DNA of 37,324 nt from Cytophagales bacterium (GTDB taxonomy: Bacteria > Bacteroidota > Bacteroidia > Cytophagales > Cyclobacteriaceae): the NCBI GenBank assembly GCA_025358885.1, contig JANYHW010000181.1, forward strand, positions 1 through 37,324, given 5' to 3'. A program made the translations under genes and the position numbers. The notes under the pieces are model-generated. The model was not told where the DNA came from. It searched no databases and saw only the letters and a program-made list of their open reading frames with translations. Positions 1 to 7,575 of the stretch are shown piece by piece; position 1 is the first letter of the stretch; the number at the start of each line of letters is the position of its first letter.

Positions 1-1
1 C

Positions 2-547
2 TTTGCGAAAGTGAACCACTACTTCGTCATTGCCGGATGTTTTATCCTCCTGGGGGTCACGGTCAACCTGGACCTTCTAAAATACTTTGTAGGAAAAGAA
101 TTCTGGGATGGCCTGTCTATTGTCCCCATCTTATTGCTTGCCTATCTCTTTCTTGGCATCTATTACAACATCAGCATCTGGTTCAAACTTACAGACAAGA
201 CGTATGTCGGGACGTTGATCACTCTGGGAGGTGCCGCTATCACAATCATGGCCAACTATTACCTGATCCCCTTGTGGGGATATACCGGCAGCAGCTGGGC
301 CGCCCTCCTGTGTTACGCTGCCATGGCCATCGCATGCTATGGACTAGGTCAAAAATACTTCCCCGTCCCTTATCGGGTGGCCGATGCACTGGGCTACATA
401 TTCTTTTCCTTCATACTGATCCAAATCTCATATCGATTTGTACTCTCCAACCAGTTTGCGGCAACGGGTCTCCACACGCTGTTGCTTATGTCATTTGCGG
501 GAATCACCTACTGGCGCGAAAGAAAATATTGGAAGGAGCCCATTTGA
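2..547 (+). CDS. Polysaccharide/oligosaccharide flippase, C-terminal part (5' end outside window)
   Basis: The frame is open from the left edge, so this is the last ~181 residues of a longer protein; the GTG at 11 is probably internal. The fragment is almost entirely hydrophobic, with about five membrane helices separated by short polar loops. The stretch around YNISIWFKLTDKT followed by ANYYLIPLWGYTGSSWA resembles the C-terminal half of Wzx/MATE-type polysaccharide exporters of Bacteroidota. By family, such proteins flip undecaprenyl-linked glycans across the inner membrane. It ends 145 bp before a TPR protein gene on the same strand, followed by DUF4292 and EnvC-like genes. From general recollection, a flippase upstream of this trio is a recurring arrangement in the phylum, sometimes with a dUTPase gene between, which is absent here. 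The family call is fairly safe; the glycan substrate is unknown. Confidence 0.8.
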   Translation, partial: FAKVNHYFVIAGCFILLGVTVNLDLLKYFVGKEFWDGLSIVPILLLAYLFLGIYYNISIWFKLTDKTYVGTLITLGGAAITIMANYYLIPLWGYTGSSWAALLCYAAMAIACYGLGQKYFPVPYRVADALGYIFFSFILIQISYRFVLSNQFAATGLHTLLLMSFAGITYWRERKYWKEPI

Positions 548-641
548 AGGGCTTCTCCACAGACCAATCACCCTTGTTTTACGTTGTAATATTTGGCAAA
601 GGCATTCTGCAAGTGATACCCACCATGTTTGAAAATTTCTT

Positions 642-649
642 TAATTTTG
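642..649 (+). promoter_or_regulatory. Possible -7 element upstream of TPR gene
   Basis: TAATTTTG matches the Bacteroidota -7 consensus TAnnTTTG and lies 43 nt before the GTG start at 693. No TTG at the usual 19-20 nt upstream spacing is present, so this is only a half-supported promoter. Confidence 0.3.
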
Positions 650-692
650 AGGCTGTTTCATAATGTATTTCCGACGTTTATAGCGTAGTCCG

Positions 693-2453
693 GTGAAAAG
701 CCCCTTCCACAAAATCTCCCTTTTGATCCTGCTTGTTTTTGTAGGTTTTTCTGCCATTGCCCAAAAGGAGAAGAAAAAAAAGGCTGTAAGCCCTCAATCC
801 AATGAAATGCGGTTGAGGGAGGCCGAATTCTTCTTCACCGAAGGAGAAAAGTATTTCATGCTGGAAGATTACACAAAGGCTCTCCTTTTCTTTCAGCGGG
901 TTATTGAATTGAACCCTGAGAATCCCACGGTATACTACAAGAACGCGGAAATCCTTTCCAAGAGCAACAAAGATGACGATCTCGAACGCGCTGCGCTGAG
1001 CATTGAAAATGCCTTACGACTTGAGAAGAAAAACAAATACTTCTACCTCCTGGCTTCCAACATTTACAACAGCATGGCTAATTTCTCCAAGGCTGAACAG
1101 GTGCTGGAAACCATGATGAAGGAAATAAATGGTACAGAGGAATACCTCTATGAACTGGCCGCCATTTATCAATACGATAAGAAGCCTGATGAGGCGGTCA
1201 AGGTCTATAATCGTGCAGAGAGCGTCATGGGAATCAATGAAGTTTCATCATTGCAAAAATTAAAAATATTCCTTGAGGCGGGGAAAATTAACGAAGCGAT
1301 TGAAGAAGGTGAAAAACTCATGTCTGCCTATCCGGATGAGGAGCGTTATGCTATGGGCTTTGCTGAAACGCTGGCACAAAAAGGGCAAGTGAAACGCGCG
1401 GTTGAAATCATGGAGACCTATCTTGTCAACCATCCGGAAGCAGGCACCGCGAAAATATTGCTTGCAGGCTTTTATAGGCAAAATGGCCAGGAAGTCAAGG
1501 CACGGGAATTGTTGAAGGCCGCATTCCTTGATGCCTCTGTTGACATCAGCTCGAAAGTAATTGTGTTGAGCACATATAATACCCTTATCAATCAAAATCA
1601 TGCGAGGAGCACAACAGACTCTTCACTGGAATCATTTGCTCTTGATCTCTTTGATGAACTCAAAGCCAATTATGATGATGAGCCAAATGTTCACGTCGTT
1701 GGGGGAGACCTCTATATCGCACTAAGACGCAATGATGATGCACAGCGTGAATATATCAAGGCCATCCAGAAAGGAACTTCGAGTTTTGAGGCCTGGCAGA
1801 ACCTCCTCGGACTTCAATCGGAAGCAAACCAATTCGACAGCCTGATCGTGTACTCTGAAAGAGGCATGGAGGTTTTCCCCAACCAAGGAATGCTTTATTA
1901 TTTCAATGGCTATGCACACATCCGCAAGAAGCATTACCGGGATGCCACCACCGCCCTTGAGCAGGCAAAAAGACTGTCTTCCAGTAATCCGGCATTTGTC
2001 AGTGATATCAACGGGATGCTGGGTGATGCCTATAATGGAACAAAGGAATATGGCAAGTCAGACGCTTCCTTTGATGAGGCCCTCAGCTTTAATCCCAACA
2101 ATGATTTTGTGCTGAATAACTACAGCTATTTCCTCGCATTGAGAAAAGAGAATCTGGAAAAAGCCGAGCGAATGGCTGGCCTTGCGGTAAAAAACGAGCC
2201 AAACAATTCTTCTTATCTGGATACCTATGCGTGGGTGCTTTATATGCGTGAAAAATACAAGGAGGCAAAGAAGGTCATGGAACGCGCCATGGGACAACCC
2301 GATGTAACTTCTACTCATTTTGAGCACTATGGGGATATCCTGTTTCAACTTGGTGAAGTGGAGGCTGCCGTTAAACAGTGGGAGAAGGCCAGGTCGATGA
2401 CTTCCCAGCATGACCTCATTGACAAAAAGATCGCCAATCGGAGGCTTTATTAG
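693..2453 (+). CDS. Secreted TPR-repeat protein
   Basis: The 586-residue protein begins with a signal peptide (Lys-rich N-terminus, hydrophobic LLILLVFVGFSAIAQ, cleavage near residue 24) and then a Lys-rich linker. The rest is helical and reads as many tetratricopeptide repeats, for example EDYTKALLFFQRVIELNPEN near residues 58-77 and KEYGKSDASFDEALSFNPNN near 450-470. The GTG start is chosen because the signal peptide begins there and the nearby ATG at 664 is out of frame with an early stop. TPR solenoids scaffold protein complexes; no enzyme motif is visible. It sits upstream of DUF4292 and EnvC-like genes in what looks like one operon, so an envelope-assembly role is the natural inference. 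The precise partner is unknown. Confidence 0.85.
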   Translation: MKSPFHKISLLILLVFVGFSAIAQKEKKKKAVSPQSNEMRLREAEFFFTEGEKYFMLEDYTKALLFFQRVIELNPENPTVYYKNAEILSKSNKDDDLERAALSIENALRLEKKNKYFYLLASNIYNSMANFSKAEQVLETMMKEINGTEEYLYELAAIYQYDKKPDEAVKVYNRAESVMGINEVSSLQKLKIFLEAGKINEAIEEGEKLMSAYPDEERYAMGFAETLAQKGQVKRAVEIMETYLVNHPEAGTAKILLAGFYRQNGQEVKARELLKAAFLDASVDISSKVIVLSTYNTLINQNHARSTTDSSLESFALDLFDELKANYDDEPNVHVVGGDLYIALRRNDDAQREYIKAIQKGTSSFEAWQNLLGLQSEANQFDSLIVYSERGMEVFPNQGMLYYFNGYAHIRKKHYRDATTALEQAKRLSSSNPAFVSDINGMLGDAYNGTKEYGKSDASFDEALSFNPNNDFVLNNYSYFLALRKENLEKAERMAGLAVKNEPNNSSYLDTYAWVLYMREKYKEAKKVMERAMGQPDVTSTHFEHYGDILFQLGEVEAAVKQWEKARSMTSQHDLIDKKIANRRLY

Positions 2454-2503
2454 GCCTTTGGCAGCTATTATTTTCTGCTTGCAAGCCTTACCTTAGCCCC
2501 TTG

Positions 2504-3250
2504 ATGAAATACCCCCTCCTCGTACTGTGTGCATGTGCTACACTACTGGTGTCTTGTAGCAAAAAAGTCCTGCCAGTCATCACACCACCATCCCCAACAC
2601 TTGAGATTCAGGAAATCGATTTCGAGTATTTCCATGGAAAGGCCCGCATGGTGTTTAGAGACGAGAAAAAAGAACGCGACGTAAAGGCAAATATCCGCAT
2701 TCGCAAAGACAGTGTTATCTGGATGACATTCTCTGTGGTGGGCGTGCAGGGTGGCAAGGCGCTGATCAACAAGGATTCTATTTCTATTGTCAGTACTCTT
2801 GAAAAAGAAGTTTCCATTTTTGATTACAAGGAGCTTACTGCCCGCTTTAATTTTGAAGTCAACTATCAAACGATTCAATCCGCCATTCTGGGAAACCTGA
2901 TCTCACCCCGTCAGGAGGCCGATGTGATTACGCAGGGTGCGAGTTTCAATCTATTGGAGCAGCAACGGGGCACCGTGAATATCAAGAACTATATCAATGC
3001 GGCAAGCCGCAAGTTGGAGAAAGTGGAAATGAAGGAAGAAAATACCAATAACTCCATCTCCATAAACTATTCCGACTTTCAACCCGTGGGCGATAAAATC
3101 TATCCGTTTCACGGTGCCGTCACTATTTTTTATAAAACTCCCAAGGGCCTGCTCAATACGACCATTACATTGGAGTACAACAAAGCAGAAGTGGGAGACA
3201 AGGAATTAAAGTTTCCGTTTAATATTCCGCGGAAATATGATCGCCGATAA
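2504..3250 (+). CDS. DUF4292 family lipoprotein
   Basis: This 248-residue protein has a type II signal peptide with lipobox LVSC, giving a lipidated Cys at residue 18. The ATG at 2504 is preferred over the TTG one codon upstream. The mature part is a beta-rich sequence matching the DUF4292 pattern of Bacteroidota, which resembles LolA/LolB/LppX lipoprotein-handling folds: a VIWMTFSVVGVQGGKALI segment at about 70-88 and a closing region ending in FPFNIPRKYDRR. It likely resides in the outer membrane facing the periplasm. Its stop codon lies inside the next gene (14-nt overlap), indicating translational coupling with the EnvC-like protein. The biochemical role is not established, and LolB-like lipoprotein transfer is only a fold-based guess. 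Confidence 0.85.
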   Translation: MKYPLLVLCACATLLVSCSKKVLPVITPPSPTLEIQEIDFEYFHGKARMVFRDEKKERDVKANIRIRKDSVIWMTFSVVGVQGGKALINKDSISIVSTLEKEVSIFDYKELTARFNFEVNYQTIQSAILGNLISPRQEADVITQGASFNLLEQQRGTVNIKNYINAASRKLEKVEMKEENTNNSISINYSDFQPVGDKIYPFHGAVTIFYKTPKGLLNTTITLEYNKAEVGDKELKFPFNIPRKYDRR

Positions 3251-4457
3251 ATGCAGGGTGGTATGCCTTTTGTTTTTCCTGCTTTGGGTTGTCGACACCA
3301 GCGCACAACGAAACAAGGCTCAGCTTCAAAAGGAAAAACAGCAGAACCTTGACAAAATCAAGGAGACAGAAAAAATTCTAACCCAAACTTCCCAGCAAAA
3401 GAACAGCTCCCTGGGTGAACTGGCTGCCCTCACGCAGCGCATCCTTCAGCAGGAGGCGCTCATTCTCTCTATTCAGTCGGAAATGGAGCTGATGGACATG
3501 GACATCGGGGAAAACAACGAAATCCTAAAGTCACTTCAGACCGATCTTGCCAAACTGAAGGAAGAATACGGCGCCATGGTTTTTTCAGCCCAAAAAACGA
3601 GTAGTGGTGTTTCGAAGCTGATGTTTCTGTTCTCTGCCTCCACATTCGACCAGCTGGCCATGCGCATTAAGTACATGGAACAATACGGAACTGCAAGAAG
3701 AGACCAGGCCGCGGTAATTAAGAATGTCCAGGAACAGCTGGCCGAACAGGTATTGATCATTGAAGGAAAAAAAGATGAGAAGACCAAACTCCTGAACGAA
3801 GAGGTGTCAGAAAAAAATAATCTTGACGGACTAAAGCAAAAACAAAATACCATTGTCCGAACGCTGACCAAAGAAGAAAGGCGATTAAAGAACGACCTGG
3901 AGGACACCCGCAAAGCGGTGGCCAAACTCGACAAAATCATTAACGACATTATCCGTGAAGAAATGGAGCGGGCCGCGAGGGAAGCCGCTGCGGCAGCAAG
4001 AAATAAAAACAAAGAAAGTGTGCGGGCCTCCGAGAGTGTAACGGCCTTATCGAATTCCTTCGAAGAGAACAAGAGCAAGTTTCCATGGCCGGCCACGGGT
4101 TTCGTGTCGCAAAAATTCGGAAGGCAGAACCACCCGGTGCTCAAGGGGATCATTTTGCAAAATGATGGCATCAACATTCAGACGGCCCAGGGTGAAAAAG
4201 TAAAATCGATCTTCGCCGGGGAGGTACGGGCGGTGGCGTTTATCCCCACCCTCGGCAACTCCGTCATTGTAAGCCATGGTGAGTATTTTACCGTATACTC
4301 CGGCCTAAAAGATGTCTTCGTGAAGAAGGGGCAGAAACTTACCATCAACCAGGAAATAGGGAAGGTGCTGGTCAACAGCGAAGGGATATCAGAATTGAGG
4401 TTTCAGATCAGGAAGAACACAATTGCCCTCGATCCCCAGATGTGGCTAAAAGATTGA
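3237..4457 (+). CDS. EnvC-like murein hydrolase activator (degenerate LytM/M23 domain)
   Basis: The 406-residue protein has a signal peptide (hydrophobic residues 8-20, cleavage after about residue 24), a long coiled coil from about 25 to 260, an Ala/Arg-rich helix, and a C-terminal LytM/M23 domain from about 283 to 406. The LytM metal and catalytic positions are degenerate. The usual HxxxD region reads LQNDGINIQ, the usual YxHL reads YSGL, and the usual LHFEI reads LRFQIRK. This coiled-coil plus inactive LytM layout is that of EnvC/NlpD proteins, which activate cell-division N-acetylmuramoyl-L-alanine amidases rather than cutting peptidoglycan themselves. The gene overlaps the DUF4292 stop by 14 nt and is the last gene of the block. 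A probable terminator hairpin follows at 4486. Confidence 0.88.
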   Translation: MIADKCRVVCLLFFLLWVVDTSAQRNKAQLQKEKQQNLDKIKETEKILTQTSQQKNSSLGELAALTQRILQQEALILSIQSEMELMDMDIGENNEILKSLQTDLAKLKEEYGAMVFSAQKTSSGVSKLMFLFSASTFDQLAMRIKYMEQYGTARRDQAAVIKNVQEQLAEQVLIIEGKKDEKTKLLNEEVSEKNNLDGLKQKQNTIVRTLTKEERRLKNDLEDTRKAVAKLDKIINDIIREEMERAAREAAAAARNKNKESVRASESVTALSNSFEENKSKFPWPATGFVSQKFGRQNHPVLKGIILQNDGINIQTAQGEKVKSIFAGEVRAVAFIPTLGNSVIVSHGEYFTVYSGLKDVFVKKGQKLTINQEIGKVLVNSEGISELRFQIRKNTIALDPQMWLKD

Positions 4458-4485
4458 TTTCGGGTACATTTTGACCTCTTTATCA

Positions 4486-4518
4486 CTTCCACAAACGGTG
4501 GAAGAAATTCAATTTTTT
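4486..4518 (+). terminator. Hairpin plus T-rich tail after envC-like gene
   Basis: CTTCCAC (4486-4492) and GTGGAAG (4498-4504) form a 7-bp perfect stem with a 5-nt loop, followed by an A/T-rich tract ending in six Ts at 4513-4518. The T-run starts 8 nt after the stem, so it is an imperfect intrinsic terminator. It also covers the place where a -33 element for tatA would sit, so it could instead be an operator. Confidence 0.5.
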
Positions 4519-4522
4519 AGCC

Positions 4523-4530
4523 TAATTTTG
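4523..4530 (+). promoter_or_regulatory. Possible -7 element of tatA-gatA promoter
   Basis: TAATTTTG matches TAnnTTTG and lies 64 nt upstream of the tatA ATG. There is no TTG at the standard distance; a GTGGAAG dyad half-site occupies that position. Support is therefore only from the -7 motif and the preceding terminator-like hairpin. Confidence 0.4.
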
Positions 4531-4594
4531 ACACCTCACGTAGATAAAAACAAGACAGGCGGGTTTGATCGTAAAACAAATAAATTATTAACAG

Positions 4595-4810
4595 ATGAAA
4601 GCGGTTCTTTTGTTCTTAGGTGGCGTTGGTTTCCAGGAAATCTTGCTGATCGGAATATTTGTATTGGTATTTTTTGGTGCAAAGAAAATCCCGGAATTCA
4701 TGAAAGGCCTTGGCAAAGGCGTACGCGAATTCAAGGATGCCATGAGTGATGTGAAGAAGGAAGTGGAAGATGCCGGCAAGCAATCAGGCCGGCTCGACGA
4801 CGGCAAGTAA
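4595..4810 (+). CDS. tatA: Sec-independent (twin-arginine) translocase subunit TatA
   Basis: This 71-residue protein has the TatA/TatB layout: a short periplasmic N-terminus, one membrane helix (about residues 13-27), the F27-G28 hinge in FFGAKKIPE, an amphipathic helix with GLGKGVREFKDA, and a short charged tail. TatA subunits oligomerise on the TatBC-substrate complex to pass folded proteins with twin-arginine signals across the inner membrane. Its small size and tail favour TatA over TatB, and in Bacteroidota such a protein often serves as the only TatA/B type. tatC is not in the window. gatA starts 3 nt after its stop, so the two are probably co-transcribed although unrelated in function. 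Confidence 0.93.
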   Translation: MKAVLLFLGGVGFQEILLIGIFVLVFFGAKKIPEFMKGLGKGVREFKDAMSDVKKEVEDAGKQSGRLDDGK

Positions 4811-4813
4811 AAA

Positions 4814-6235
4814 TTGAAAAACACTTTTAGCTTTTCTGAAATTCAGAGCAACCTCCGCTCTGGCAAGTTCTCTTGTGTCGATAGGGTAGCTTATCATCTA
4901 TCCAATATTCAAACAAACCATCACCTCAACGCATTTTTGACGGTGTATGCCCAGGAGGCCCTGGACCGTGCTGCAGATATTGATAAGAAGATCAAATCCG
5001 GTACTGCAGGTAAGTTGGCGGGAATGGTCGTGGGCCTCAAAGATGTGCTATGTTATAAGGATCATCCCATACAGGGTGGCAGTAAAATACTTGACGGCTT
5101 TGTCTCTCAATTTACAGCCACGGCAGTCCAGCGACTCCTCGACGAAGATGCGATTATCATCGGCCGGCAAAACTGCGATGAGTTTGCCATGGGTTCGTCA
5201 AATGAAAATTCTGCTTTTGGTCCTGCTCTCAATCCATTTGACACCACGCGCGTTCCCGGAGGATCATCCGGCGGCTCCGCGGTTGCCGTGGCTGCCGACC
5301 TATGCCAGGTGTCGTTGGGTTCGGATACTGGCGGCTCCGTGCGACAACCCGCCGCCTTCTGCGGTATCATCGGCCTGAAACCTACCTATTCCCGAATATC
5401 CCGATACGGACTAATCGCTTATGGCTCATCCTTTGATTGCATAGGTATCTTTTCGAAAAGTGTCGATGATATCGCACTTGTGTTGACCGTTATTGCGGGA
5501 TCCGATGAGTACGATAGCACCGTGTCAAGGACAGAGGCACCAGAATACACGACGTCATTGTTCAAGGAAAAAAAAATCAGTGTGTGTTATATAAGGGACA
5601 CTGTTGAATCCGATGCCCTTCAACCTGAAATCCGGGAAGCCATCCAGGAGGCCATTGAACAACTGCGCGCACTGGGTCATACCATTGAGGCGATTGATTT
5701 TCCCCTTCTTCGTTACACGTTGCCTACTTATTATATCCTGGCAACAGCCGAAGCGAGCTCTAATCTTTCTCGCTATGATGGGGTCCGCTATGGCCACCGC
5801 AGCCCGGAGACAACGGATTTGGAGTCACTTTACAAGAAAACACGTCATGAGGGCTTCGGAAAAGAGGTGCAGCGTAGGATTTTACTCGGTACCTTTGTGC
5901 TTAGCTCAAGCTATTATGATGCTTACTATACAAAGGCGCAGAAAGTGAGGCGGATCATCCGCGATAAAACGAAAGAGATACTTCAGCGGTACGACTTCAT
6001 GCTGATGCCCACGGCACCCACAACCGCTTTCCGACTGGGTGAGCACACGGGCAATCCGCTGGAGATGTACCTGGCCGATATCTATTCAGTGCAGGCGAAT
6101 GTGGCCGGTGTCCCCGCCATTTCATTCCCGTATGGAAAAGATAAGAAAGGCTTGCCCATTGGTATTCAGGCTTTGGCCAATGACTTTGAAGAGTCCAAAC
6201 TGCTGTCGTTGGCCAGGTTACTGACAAAAAAATAA
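4814..6235 (+). CDS. gatA: Asp-tRNA(Asn)/Glu-tRNA(Gln) amidotransferase subunit A
   Basis: This 473-residue protein of the amidase-signature family has the full Ser-cisSer-Lys triad: Lys76 in VVGLKDVLC, cis-Ser at 151/152 in VPGGSSGGSAVA, and nucleophile Ser175 in LGSDTGGSVRQPAAFCG. The region RYDGVRYGHRS followed by GFGKEVQRRILLGTFVLSS is diagnostic of GatA rather than a generic amidase. GatA releases ammonia from glutamine and passes it through GatCAB to convert Glu-tRNA(Gln) or Asp-tRNA(Asn) to the amidated forms. gatB and gatC are not nearby. The start is a TTG 3 nt after the tatA stop; no in-frame ATG upstream of the catalytic Lys gives a full-length protein. Length is normal for the family. 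Confidence 0.95.
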   Translation: MKNTFSFSEIQSNLRSGKFSCVDRVAYHLSNIQTNHHLNAFLTVYAQEALDRAADIDKKIKSGTAGKLAGMVVGLKDVLCYKDHPIQGGSKILDGFVSQFTATAVQRLLDEDAIIIGRQNCDEFAMGSSNENSAFGPALNPFDTTRVPGGSSGGSAVAVAADLCQVSLGSDTGGSVRQPAAFCGIIGLKPTYSRISRYGLIAYGSSFDCIGIFSKSVDDIALVLTVIAGSDEYDSTVSRTEAPEYTTSLFKEKKISVCYIRDTVESDALQPEIREAIQEAIEQLRALGHTIEAIDFPLLRYTLPTYYILATAEASSNLSRYDGVRYGHRSPETTDLESLYKKTRHEGFGKEVQRRILLGTFVLSSSYYDAYYTKAQKVRRIIRDKTKEILQRYDFMLMPTAPTTAFRLGEHTGNPLEMYLADIYSVQANVAGVPAISFPYGKDKKGLPIGIQALANDFEESKLLSLARLLTKK

Positions 6236-6287
6236 TTGAGTTCTCCAGGCGGGGAATATTGAACCGGATAAGACGTTTTAGGATTGC

Positions 6288-7574
6288 ATGAGAAGAGTAC
6301 TTCTAATTGGACTGTTTATTGTGCTGACAATGTTAGCAGGAGCACAAGTGCTTGCACCGGTTGATTCAATTCTCGAGCAGGTTGAGTCTGAGGTATTATC
6401 GGGTGACTCACTCGCGAATGCTTCCTTGTTCCCGGTGCCTATGGATTTTGATTATATCCCGGCGGAGGAAACACCTGAGTTGGTGGCCGATCGTCTCAGT
6501 TGCCTTCAACAAACCATCGCCCTGCCTTATAACAGCAATATTCATGGGTTTATCAATTTTTTTACGATAAGAAACCGGGAATACACCAGGCTGATGCTCC
6601 GCAGAAAGGACCTTTACTTTCCTCTGTTTGAAAAATATCTTAGCCTATACAATCTCCCTGAAGAGCTTAAGTATTTATCAATCATTGAATCCGGCCTGAA
6701 TCCGCGCGCTGTATCACGAGCAAGTGCCGTAGGGCTTTGGCAGTTTATGTCTTTCACCGGCCGCTACTTCGATCTGAAGAACGATTGGTACTTTGATGAC
6801 CGGATGGATCCGGAGAAATCAACCGAGGCTGCCTGCAAATACCTCTCGCAACTGTACGGGATGTTTCACAATTGGGATCTGGCCCTGGCGGCCTATAACT
6901 CCGGACCTGGCACAGTGAAACGCGCCATTCGCCGATCAGGATATAAAAAAACATTCTGGGAGATTTACAATTACTTACCACGTGAAACACGGTCTTATGT
7001 TCCTCAATTTGTCGCCATCATTTATGCAATGAACTACGCTGAAGAACACAACATGATTGAGACTGCCATGGAGGAGACTATTCCCCACGACACCCTTCAC
7101 GTGAAGAAGTTCCTTCACCTGGATACATTTGCGAAACTAACAGGTACCTGCACTGAAGACATCCTTCAATTGAATCCATCCATCCGGCACAATGCACTTC
7201 CGGATAATGGCAAGACATTCGTGCTCAAGGTACCCATGACAACCAAGGAGGAACTTGACAAATACCGCACCGCGATACTTGACTCTGCATCAAAGTCCGG
7301 GCGCAAAGAAGTTGAAAAACTTGCCAAGGCCGCAACAGGGAATACCGCCGGGCGGGAACTCATTGTATACCGCGTGCAATATGGCGACGTCCTTGGATTG
7401 ATTGCACAGCGACATCACGTCCGTATTGATGACATACGCAAGTGGAACAATCTCCATAGCAATCTCATTCGCACCGGGCAACGGCTAAACATCTGGGTCA
7501 TTCCTACTCAAAAAGTTTCCCAATTGAAGCCCCGGGTTGCAACACCCACTGAGTCCAAGATTGGTCAACCATAG
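6288..7574 (+). CDS. MltD-type lytic transglycosylase with LysM domain
   Basis: The 428-residue secreted protein has a signal peptide ending near AGAQ (residue 20). A family-1 SLT domain spans about residues 120-260: catalytic Glu134 in IIESGLNPRA, SAVGLWQFM at 146-154, and AYNSGPG at 202-208 all match. A weak LysM-like segment covers about 270-325. A clear C-terminal LysM covers about 358-404 (VYRVQYGDVLGLIAQRH, then NLIRTGQRLNIW), for peptidoglycan binding. Such enzymes cleave the MurNAc-GlcNAc bond to form 1,6-anhydro-MurNAc ends. Its stop lies one base from the stop of the convergent permease gene, leaving no room for a separate terminator. The SLT and LysM calls are secure; assignment to MltD exactly is by architecture. 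Confidence 0.92.
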   Translation: MRRVLLIGLFIVLTMLAGAQVLAPVDSILEQVESEVLSGDSLANASLFPVPMDFDYIPAEETPELVADRLSCLQQTIALPYNSNIHGFINFFTIRNREYTRLMLRRKDLYFPLFEKYLSLYNLPEELKYLSIIESGLNPRAVSRASAVGLWQFMSFTGRYFDLKNDWYFDDRMDPEKSTEAACKYLSQLYGMFHNWDLALAAYNSGPGTVKRAIRRSGYKKTFWEIYNYLPRETRSYVPQFVAIIYAMNYAEEHNMIETAMEETIPHDTLHVKKFLHLDTFAKLTGTCTEDILQLNPSIRHNALPDNGKTFVLKVPMTTKEELDKYRTAILDSASKSGRKEVEKLAKAATGNTAGRELIVYRVQYGDVLGLIAQRHHVRIDDIRKWNNLHSNLIRTGQRLNIWVIPTQKVSQLKPRVATPTESKIGQP

Positions 7575-7575
7575 G

